A stretch of 11,887 nt of DNA, taken from assembly GCA_016199665.1 (NCBI GenBank), contig JACQGG010000183.1, positions 1-11,887 of the forward strand. The letters are read 5' to 3'. Position 1 is the first letter of the stretch. The number at the start of each line of letters is the position of its first letter. Below, one piece after another: positions 6,188-11,887 of the stretch. The stretch comes from Acidobacteriota bacterium (lineage in GTDB: Bacteria > Acidobacteriota > UBA6911 > JACQSX01). The notes beneath the pieces were generated by a model. That model was not told where the DNA came from. It was given only the letters and a program-made list of their open reading frames with translations, and did no database searches. The translations under genes were made by a program, and so were the position numbers.

Positions 6188-8056
6188 ATGTCGATTGTTC
6201 TCGATCGAATAACCAAGCGGTACGGAAAGCAGTTAGTCGTAGACCGCATCTCTCTGGAGATCGCGGAGGGCGAACTTTTCGTGCTGCTCGGTCCCAGCGG
6301 GAGCGGCAAGAGCACCGTTCTTCGAATCATCGCCGGCCTGACATTGCCTGACCAGGGTCGCGTCCTGCTCAGCGGCCGCGACGTTACTTCGTTGCCGCCC
6401 CAACGGCGCGGCACCGGCTTCGTCTTCCAGAACTATTCCATTTTTCGGCACATGACCGTCGCCCAAAACATCGAGTTCGGTCTAAAAATCCGAAAAATCC
6501 GGGCGGCGGAGCGCCGGCAAAAGCGGGAAAGCTTGTTGGAGATGGTGGGGCTGGCTGGACTGGACAATCGTCTGGCCAGCCAACTCTCCGGCGGCCAGCA
6601 GCAGCGAGTAGCGCTGGCGCGCGCGCTGGCATACGAGCCGGATGTGTTGCTGCTGGACGAGCCCTTCGGAGCGCTTGACGCAAAAATTCGATCTCAATTG
6701 CGCCGCAGCCTCAGGGAGATCCAGCAGAAGCTGCATGTGACGGCAATCCTGGTGACTCACGATCAGGAGGAAGCCTTCGAGCTGGCCGACCGCATCGGCG
6801 CCGTAGACCGCGGCCGGCTGGTGGAAGCGGGTTCCTGCCAGGCGCTCTATTCCCAACCCAGAACTCTGTTCACAGCCACATTTCTGGGTGCGGGGATGGT
6901 CCTGGTGGGACGCGCCGAACAGGGCCGGGCCCACTTTGGTCCGCTGTCGCTTCCAATCCCCGATCCTGTTCCGCACGAGGACGGCTCACGAGTCCAACTG
7001 CTTTTCCGGCCGGAGCAGGTTGTTCTCAGCCAGACGAAGCCCGCAGAAGACACCCTGCTCGTTGGCAAAGGGACCATTACAGAGCAGAGCTTTCGCGGAG
7101 GAGTGCAACGTGTGCGCCTGAGCCTGCCGCGTCTGCCGGCGACCCGTCAGATTGCTCCGCCGGTACCGTTTGGCGAGGATAGCTTGCTTGTAGACACCGT
7201 TCTTCCGGCCGATCACCCGACGGCGGGCAAGGAACTTTGGGTGAGCCTGGGCGGCTGGCACATCCTGGAGCAGCCCAGGTCCCGGCTGATGGTTTTTGAC
7301 AACGGCTCAGGCTCCATCGTGCATCTTCAAATCGCTCGCTGGCTGGCCGAGCGCCTGTCTGCCTCCGTGACTCTCCTGGGAGTCGCCGCTGAACCGGGCA
7401 GATCCGACGTGTTGAGCAAAGCGGTCAAGCGCCGGCAGGAGGAAGCGAAACTGCTCGATGCGGAGTTGCGCGTGCGAAGCGGCGATCCGGCCGAACAGAC
7501 CGCGATCGAGTTGGCGGAGACGCTCTATGATCTGGTGATTGCCACTCGCGTTCCCAGACGATTTTTCTTCCATGAGAGTCGCCTCGACAGCCTGGGCGCT
7601 GTCCTGCTGAAAATACTTGAACACACGTCCGCGCCGGTATTGGTGGTTAAGGAACAACGCGCGCCCTTGTCGCGCGTGCTGATTTGCACGGCCGCGGGCG
7701 AGCCGGGCAAGAATGATGTGCGGGTTGGAGGGCGGCTGGCCCGTCGCCTCGGGGCAGAAGTGACATTGCTGCATGTCACGAACAAATCACAAGATCCGAG
7801 TCCCCTGGCGCGCACGCACCTTCAGCAGGCAATCGCGACATTGCGAGGCGCCGATATGACCGGCAACATGCATTTCCGGCAGGCTGCGACACCTTCGGAG
7901 GGAATTTTGGCGGAAGCGCGCGAGGGCGACTACGATGTGATTGTCGTGGGTGGCCACGCTCCCAGGACCCGCTCGGCTTTCCGCCTCAACGACGTAACCC
8001 GACAAGTCCTGGCGGGCACAGGGCGCCCCGTCCTGGTCGTGCCGCAGGAATTCTGA
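6188..8056 (+). CDS. cysA: Sulfate ABC transporter ATPase CysA fused to two universal stress protein domains
   Basis: This 622-residue protein powers the sulfate importer. Residues 1-235 are an ABC ATPase: Walker A GPSGSGKST (35-43), Q-loop Q81, signature LSGGQQQR (133-140), Walker B VLLLDEP (153-159), D-loop GALD (161-164) and switch H191. A TOBE-like domain follows (about 265-355, LLFRPEQVVL at 271-280). Ordinary CysA ends near 350-365 residues; here about 260 more form two UspA-like folds. The first (about 365-488) has RSRLMVFDNGS, GDPAEQTAIELAETLYDLVIA and PVLVVKE; the second (about 494-619) has SRVLICT, GAEVTLLHV, GDYDVIVVGG and RPVLVVP. Neither repeat keeps the GxxG-x9-GS nucleotide motif of ATP-binding Usp proteins, so they are probably regulatory domains binding something else or degenerate. 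No stop or frame break lies at the junction, so this is a true fusion. The gene follows cysW by 23 bases. Confidence 0.95.
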   Translation: MSIVLDRITKRYGKQLVVDRISLEIAEGELFVLLGPSGSGKSTVLRIIAGLTLPDQGRVLLSGRDVTSLPPQRRGTGFVFQNYSIFRHMTVAQNIEFGLKIRKIRAAERRQKRESLLEMVGLAGLDNRLASQLSGGQQQRVALARALAYEPDVLLLDEPFGALDAKIRSQLRRSLREIQQKLHVTAILVTHDQEEAFELADRIGAVDRGRLVEAGSCQALYSQPRTLFTATFLGAGMVLVGRAEQGRAHFGPLSLPIPDPVPHEDGSRVQLLFRPEQVVLSQTKPAEDTLLVGKGTITEQSFRGGVQRVRLSLPRLPATRQIAPPVPFGEDSLLVDTVLPADHPTAGKELWVSLGGWHILEQPRSRLMVFDNGSGSIVHLQIARWLAERLSASVTLLGVAAEPGRSDVLSKAVKRRQEEAKLLDAELRVRSGDPAEQTAIELAETLYDLVIATRVPRRFFFHESRLDSLGAVLLKILEHTSAPVLVVKEQRAPLSRVLICTAAGEPGKNDVRVGGRLARRLGAEVTLLHVTNKSQDPSPLARTHLQQAIATLRGADMTGNMHFRQAATPSEGILAEAREGDYDVIVVGGHAPRTRSAFRLNDVTRQVLAGTGRPVLVVPQEF

Positions 8057-8063
8057 TCACGGC

Positions 8064-9401
8064 ATGCATAATATCGCCATGCGCCGGTTCGAGTTTCCCC
8101 TGCTGCTTCTATTCTCCCTGGCGTGCGTCCCCGCTCAAGGCCCATCCCAGGCGCTTGAGCTGCTGCGCCAGGGGGAGGCACAACTGAATATGCACAATTA
8201 CCGGGAGGCCGCCGACCGCTTTGAGCAATCTTACAACTGGCAGCCGGCCTTCCAGGCGGCCTTTCAGGCCGGATATTGTCACTTCGAGCTTAAGCGCTTC
8301 GCGGAGGCGGAACTCTGGCTGGAAAAAGCCCGCAAACTGAATCCTGAGAGCGAGGGGGCGACCGTCTACCTCGCCAGCGCGCAGATTGCCAACTACAAGC
8401 CGGGTCCCGCCATCAGGCTGCTCGAAGAATTTGCGAGACGACATCCAGACGCGCGGCAGGTGTCCGCGACCCTGGCCGCCATCCGGTCTGATCTCAGCCC
8501 GCAGAAGCGCCCCGCGCGCTCTGTTTCCTTTTCGCAGTTTCTGCTGGCCGGACTGCTGGTGCTCTCCTTCTTGCTCTTCATTGCCTCGCTGCGTGCCACC
8601 AACGCTGGAATTCGAGAAGGAGGCCGGGGGCTGGGTCTGGTTGCCCTGGCGTCCTTTTACTTGATCTCACCCTTTCCTGCGCTCCCGGGATGGGCGGGAT
8701 ACGCGTGGGCCGGCTTCAAACTCTATCGCGGGTACCATCTCTACCGCTTCCTGAAGCGCGAGGGATCCTGGGCAGCGCTGATGCGCTCGGAGCTTTACCG
8801 GTTCGCCGCAGCATTCATCGGACCGGCCCGGTGCCGGGATGAGGCGCGCGTCGGAAAGGCGCTCAACGGCCTGCTGCGCGCCGGTCTCAGCCGGGACAGC
8901 GTCCGAGAGGTGGAGATCCAACTTCAGACAACGCAGGCCGACCCACAGGAGATCGAGCAAACTTTGGAACAGTTTGGCCAAGCGGACCGGCTGATTCAGG
9001 AAATGTTGCTGCGGCTGCTTGCCGGAATGGCGCTGCAACTCGGGTACGCAGAAACCGAGAAGCGGTTGCTTCGAAGTCTTGCCGCAAAGCTGCGCCTGGA
9101 ACATCGTCTGGCGGATTTGCTGGTCGAGCTGGGCGCCGGCGGCGCCGACAGTTCGGGGGCGCGCCCAGCTTGGGGAGCTGAAGACACAGACCCCCTGGCT
9201 CCTTATTTTCAAATTCTGGATGTTGCGCCTTCCGCCAGCCGGTCCCAGGTTAAATCCGGCTATCGCCGCCAGGTGAAGCGCTACCACCCTGACGTGATCT
9301 CACACCTGGGAGGGGAATTTTCAACTGGGGCGGCGGACCGGTTTCGAACTATAAAGCAGGCCTACCAGAAGGTCTGCAAGGCCCGGGGATGGGACGAATG
9401 A
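8064..9401 (+). CDS. TPR-like, membrane-anchored protein with TerB-like region and C-terminal J domain
   Basis: This 445-residue protein has an unusual multidomain layout. An N-terminal hydrophobic segment (8-21) with possible cleavage near VPAQ suggests export or anchoring. Residues about 26-140 look like two to three TPR helices (AAFQAGYCHFELKRFAEAELWLEKARKLNP at 65-94). Hydrophobic segments lie at about 157-176 and 189-207. A helical region at about 248-357 resembles the TerB fold of DjlA, and residues 378-445 form a J domain with the diagnostic HPD at 408-410, which stimulates DnaK-type chaperone ATPases. With two membrane crossings after an exported N-terminus, the J domain's side depends on whether the signal is cleaved. 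An internal ATG at 8079 begins closer to the signal and is a plausible alternative start. It lies 7 bases after cysA, so it is probably the last gene of the sulfate operon. The J domain is secure; the TerB assignment is moderate. Confidence 0.85.
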   Translation: MHNIAMRRFEFPLLLLFSLACVPAQGPSQALELLRQGEAQLNMHNYREAADRFEQSYNWQPAFQAAFQAGYCHFELKRFAEAELWLEKARKLNPESEGATVYLASAQIANYKPGPAIRLLEEFARRHPDARQVSATLAAIRSDLSPQKRPARSVSFSQFLLAGLLVLSFLLFIASLRATNAGIREGGRGLGLVALASFYLISPFPALPGWAGYAWAGFKLYRGYHLYRFLKREGSWAALMRSELYRFAAAFIGPARCRDEARVGKALNGLLRAGLSRDSVREVEIQLQTTQADPQEIEQTLEQFGQADRLIQEMLLRLLAGMALQLGYAETEKRLLRSLAAKLRLEHRLADLLVELGAGGADSSGARPAWGAEDTDPLAPYFQILDVAPSASRSQVKSGYRRQVKRYHPDVISHLGGEFSTGAADRFRTIKQAYQKVCKARGWDE

Positions 9402-9511
9402 AGAAAACCGGTCCTGCCTGCCGCGGTACCGCGACCGTCAGGGGAGCGGCGGGAAGAGTGTGGCTCGCTTGGCCAGCGGGCTGCCAATTTCAGGGACAGG
9501 GCACTAGGGGT

Positions 9512-9601
9512 CGATCCGGAAAGGCCTCTTTTCGAAACGTCTATGCCCGACACAGAGGACTTGCGGTTACAAAAGTCGCCCAAAACAGGGTTTCCGGATC
9601 G
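9512..9601. repeat. 11-bp perfect inverted repeat in the spacer before the aminotransferase gene
   Basis: CGATCCGGAAA (9512-9522) and TTTCCGGATCG (9591-9601) are exact reverse complements 68 bases apart. Each is followed, within a few bases, by GGCCTC. There is no terminator T-run. The rest of the 220-base spacer (9402-9621) holds no recognisable gene, promoter or RNA. It could be an operator pair, a small mobile-repeat end or a long stem; I cannot tell which. Confidence 0.5.
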
Positions 9602-9621
9602 GCCTCCAGGGGCATGCCTCG

Positions 9622-10815
9622 GTGAGCTTCTCCAGGCGAAGTGCTTTTGAAGAAAAGTTAAACCGTCTGAGCCAACTGCTCCGAGAGAAGAGAGCCTCGG
9701 GGGCTACGGTTCTCGATCTGACCGAGTCCAACCCGACTCGAGTCGGCTTGCACTATCCGAATGATCTGCTGGCCCCGCTGGCGGATTCTTCCTGCCGGTA
9801 TTACAACCCTGAACCTGCCGGACTGCTCGAGGCCCGCAGGGCGGTGAGCGACTACTACCTGGAGAAAGGGCTGCGCATTCCACCCAACCACATTTTCCTG
9901 GCCGCCGGCACCAGCGAAGCCTATTCCTGGGTGTTCAAGCTGCTGGCAGATCCATCGGATCGGGTTCTGGTCCCGCGTCCCAGCTACCCGCTTCTGGACT
10001 ATCTCGGGGCTCTGGAATCGGTCAAGGTCGATCGTTATCGGCTGCATTACGACGGCCAGTGGCAAATTGATATGGACAGCCTGGAGCGCTCTATCACCGC
10101 AAAGACGCGGGCCGTGGTCTGCATCAATCCGAACAATCCCACCGGGTCGTTTTTGGCCGAATCCGAGTGGAGCCGGTTATCCGGGATCTGCGCCCGGCAC
10201 TCGATGGCTTTGGTGGTCGATGAGGTATTCTCCGATTTTCGGCTCGGCCCGCCGCGTGCTCGCCGCCCCCATTCGCGCCGGAGGCGCATCCAGTCGGTGG
10301 CGGGCCGGCACGAATGCTTGAACTTCGTTTTGAGTGGACTTTCCAAGGTGCTCTGTCTGCCGCAGATGAAACTGGCCTGGGTTGCGGTACAAGGGCCTGC
10401 GCGGGAGCGGAACCTGGCGTGCAAACGGCTGGAACTGATCGCTGACACTTTTCTCTCGGTCAATACGCCGGCGCAGCAGGCGACGGCGCGCTGGCTTGCC
10501 AGGAGAGGGGAAATTCAGCTCCAGGTGCTCCAGCGCGCGCGACGGAATCTGACCTTTCTGAAAGCCGAGACCGAGGATTCTTCCTGCAGCGTCCTGGACG
10601 TGGAAGGAGGCTGGTACGCAATCCTGCAGATTCCAGGCACGATGACCGAAGAAGCCTGGGTGTTATCACTGCTGGATAAGGCGGACGTGCTGGTGCACCC
10701 TGGGTATTTCTTCGATTTTGAGCGGGAGGCATTCCTGGTTGTCAGCCTGTTGCCCGACTCCGCTCTCTTTGAGGCCGCGGTGCGTCGTCTGCTCGGTCGG
10801 ATAACGGTCCGATAA
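9622..10815 (+). CDS. Pyridoxal-phosphate-dependent class I/II aminotransferase
   Basis: This 397-residue fold-type I aminotransferase transfers an amino group from an amino acid to a 2-oxoacid in the cytoplasm. Visible features are LDLTESNPTR (31-40), AAGTSEAYSW (94-103), the NPNNPTG loop (169-175), D200 in VVDEVFSDF for the pyridine nitrogen, and the PLP lysine K242 in LSGLSK (237-242), followed by LPQMKLAW. The substrate cannot be decided; the family covers alanine, aspartate and aromatic aminotransferases. It begins with GTG at 9622, preceded by AGGGG near 9608-9612; no in-frame ATG gives a complete N-terminus. Residues 207-223 are strikingly arginine-rich (RLGPPRARRPHSRRRR) where homologues have a short variable loop, but the frame is kept on both sides. 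It appears to be a single-gene unit, separate from the upstream operon. Confidence 0.9.
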   Translation: MSFSRRSAFEEKLNRLSQLLREKRASGATVLDLTESNPTRVGLHYPNDLLAPLADSSCRYYNPEPAGLLEARRAVSDYYLEKGLRIPPNHIFLAAGTSEAYSWVFKLLADPSDRVLVPRPSYPLLDYLGALESVKVDRYRLHYDGQWQIDMDSLERSITAKTRAVVCINPNNPTGSFLAESEWSRLSGICARHSMALVVDEVFSDFRLGPPRARRPHSRRRRIQSVAGRHECLNFVLSGLSKVLCLPQMKLAWVAVQGPARERNLACKRLELIADTFLSVNTPAQQATARWLARRGEIQLQVLQRARRNLTFLKAETEDSSCSVLDVEGGWYAILQIPGTMTEEAWVLSLLDKADVLVHPGYFFDFEREAFLVVSLLPDSALFEAAVRRLLGRITVR

Positions 10816-10865
10816 TTGAGGGCGGCAGACGCCGGTCGCATTTCTTGACCGATGAAATGGTTTAG

Positions 10866-11488
10866 GGACGGTACCGGGCGACCAGCCTGAGCCTGGGCGG
10901 TTACGAAGTTCAAGCGAGCCTTCCTGGATTCCAAACAGAAGTCAGAACGGGAATAACGCTGACCATGGGGCGGGAAGCCCTGGTTGATTTTTCCTTGAAG
11001 GTGGGGGAGCTGACCGAAAAGCTGGTGATTACCGGCGAGGCGCCCCTGGTGAATGTCACTCAGGCGGAGCTGTCGGGGCTGGTGGACCGGGAAAGGATCG
11101 ACACGCTTCCGCCCAACGGCCGCAGCTTCCAGCAATTGGCCCTGCTTCAGCCCGGAGCGGTCATCAACACCAACGCCAATTCGGACTCAGACCGTGGAAA
11201 AGGATTGAAGATAAGTGCCGGGGGAGCCCGTCATCGCTCCAACCAGTTCCTGATGGACGGGGTCGAGATGATGGACGCGAGAAATACCACGCCTGCAGGA
11301 ACGGCCGGGACTCTGCTGGCGTGGAGACGGTCCGGGAGTTCAAAGTAATAACCAACAACTACAGCGCAGAATTCGGGCGAAACGCGGGGGCCTTGATCAG
11401 CATCAGTACCCGTTCCGGAACAAACGAACTGCACGGATCGGTTTACGAGTTTCTCCGGAACGACAATCTTGACGTCGGGGACTTCTGA
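10866..11488 (+). pseudogene. Remnant of an Oar-like TonB-dependent receptor (N-terminal carboxypeptidase-regulatory and plug region)
   Basis: The frame ending near 11346 encodes the end of a carboxypeptidase-regulatory-like domain (LSLGGYEVQASLPGF, from 10887) followed by a plug-domain segment (LPPNGRSFQQLALLQPG, then FLMDGVEMMDARN). Near 11315 the reading moves by one base: CTGCTGGC lacks one G compared with the expected Leu-Leu-Gly-Val, and the homologous text continues in another frame as VETVREFKVITNNYSAEFG and so on to a TGA at 11486-11488. The 5' signal peptide and several hundred residues of beta-barrel are absent, and the 3' break runs straight into short repeats. In Acidobacteriota such receptors are usually around 1,000 residues. 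This is a decayed fragment, not a gene; an ATG at 10965 could give a 127-residue product but would be meaningless. Confidence 0.85.
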
Positions 11489-11538
11489 CGTCGGAGTGGG
11501 AGAACGTAGGTAGCTGTCGACGGAAAGTTAACGTGAGC

Positions 11539-11610
11539 GTCGGACGTGAACGTCGGGGCATTAACGTAGACGCCGGACGTGGACGCCGGACATGAACGTC
11601 GACGTTTGAC
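11539..11610. repeat. Degenerate 13-base tandem repeat rich in ACGT
   Basis: Units of about 13 bases follow one another: gtcggacgtgaac (11539-11551), gtcggggcattaac (11552-11565), a 6-base partial, gccggacgtggac (11572-11584), gccggacatgaac (11585-11597), gtcgacgtttgac (11598-11610). Related gacgtcgg copies already appear at about 11470 and 11487, at the broken end of the receptor remnant. No coding or RNA function is evident. Confidence 0.6.
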
Positions 11611-11652
11611 GCCACACACCTCACGTGCCACAAGAGTGCTGAAACTAAAGAC

Positions 11653-11722
11653 ACTCCGCACTCCGCATTCCGCACTCCGCATTCCCCGCTCCGCATTCCG
11701 CACTCCGCATTCCGCATTCCCC
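11653..11722. repeat. Ten-unit heptanucleotide tandem repeat (ACTCCGC/ATTCCGC)
   Basis: Ten consecutive 7-base units hold perfect phase: ACTCCGC, ACTCCGC, ATTCCGC, ACTCCGC, ATTCCCC, GCTCCGC, ATTCCGC, ACTCCGC, ATTCCGC, ATTCCCC. Units vary almost only at positions 1, 2 and 6. After a 2-base slip another ATTCCCC follows (11725-11731). Because 7 is not a multiple of 3, it produces repetitive nonsense ORFs on the minus strand that should not be annotated. Confidence 0.9.
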
Positions 11723-11760
11723 TGATTCCCCCCGGCCGTCTTGCGCTTCACCGGCCTCTC

Positions 11761-11795
11761 CTTGTATTCTTGCCCCTTGTCACTTGCCCCTGGTA
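11761..11795. repeat. Third heptad-phased tract, directly upstream of the tRNA
   Basis: The 35 bases before the tRNA divide into CTTGTAT, TCTTGCC, CCTTGTC, ACTTGCC, CCTGGTA, with TTGNC kept at the same place in the middle units. It occupies the position where the tRNA promoter would be expected; no convincing -35/-10 pair is seen. Confidence 0.5.
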
Positions 11796-11797
11796 CC

Positions 11798-11887
11798 GGA
11801 GGAGTGCGTGAGTGGCTGAAACGGGCGGTCTTGAAAACCGCTGTAGCCGAAAGGCTACCGTGGGTTCGAATCCTACCTCCTCCGCCA
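11798..11887 (+). tRNA. tRNA-Ser (anticodon UGA), complete with encoded CCA
   Basis: The acceptor stem GGAGGAG (11798-11804) pairs with CTCCTCC (11877-11883), followed by the discriminator G and an encoded CCA ending at the last base of the window. The anticodon stem GCGGT/ACCGC (11825-11829 and 11837-11841) encloses a 7-base loop with anticodon TGA at 11832-11834, reading UCN serine codons. A long variable arm (about 11842-11859, with tagcc and ggcta pairing around GAAA) marks it as class II. The T arm has GTGGG, TTCGAAT and CCTAC. It is intact and, at 90 bases, of the expected length. Confidence 0.97.

Noticed and set aside
9389..9625. A 78-codon plus-strand ORF between the J-domain gene and the aminotransferase gene
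   Set aside because: It overlaps both neighbours, has no ribosome-binding site or domain, and contains the inverted repeat in its second half.
11653..11722. CRISPR array
   Set aside because: Units are 7 bases with no spacers; there is no repeat-spacer alternation and no cas gene in view.
11403..11751. Minus-strand ORFs encoding repetitive NAECG-type peptides
   Set aside because: They are translations of the 7-base tandem repeat cycling through frames, a known source of spurious protein entries.

Overview
The window is GC-rich (by eye about 60%), with nearly all coding on the + strand. It most resembles an Acidobacteriota chromosome. The best taxonomic hint is a decayed TonB-dependent receptor fragment of the Oar/carboxypeptidase-regulatory type (segments such as YSAEFGRNAGALISI and RSGTNELHGS), a family greatly expanded in that phylum. 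The 7-bp-phased intergenic repeats fit the same kind of genome. This assignment is an inference from style and family content, not a database match.

Layout. (1) 29-2179: a promoter and strong Shine-Dalgarno drive a lipoprotein-type M49 dipeptidyl-peptidase III. (2) 2180-2347: a spacer made largely of heptad-phased repeats. (3) 2348-3043: a TerC-family membrane protein, possibly leaderless. (4) 3044-3443: a 400-base leader with an extended -10 promoter, a well-conserved ydaO/yuaA (c-di-AMP) riboswitch aptamer and a downstream hairpin. (5) 3444-8056: a complete sulfate ABC importer operon with overlapping or closely spaced genes: lipoprotein sulfate-binding protein, CysT, CysW, and a CysA ATPase carrying two extra C-terminal universal-stress-protein (Usp) domains. 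(6) 8064-9401: only 7 bases further, a secreted or membrane protein with TPR-like N-terminus, two membrane segments, a DjlA/TerB-like helical region and a C-terminal J domain. (7) 9402-9621: a spacer with an 11-bp inverted repeat. (8) 9622-10815: a GTG-started PLP-dependent aminotransferase. (9) 10866-11488: the TonB receptor remnant with a frameshift. (10) 11489-11797: two kinds of tandem short repeats. (11) 11798-11887: a complete tRNA-Ser(UGA) with encoded CCA, ending exactly at the window edge.

How the parts work together. The most interesting unit is 3067-9401. A riboswitch that by family binds cyclic di-AMP, normally linked to osmolyte, potassium and cell-wall genes, precedes a sulfate uptake operon. 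The ATPase of that importer carries a tandem Usp tail, and a Usp domain is known in KdpD as a c-di-AMP receptor. The sequence shows the riboswitch, the fusion and the tight gene spacing directly. That c-di-AMP controls sulfate import at both the RNA and protein level is a testable hypothesis, not something the sequence proves.
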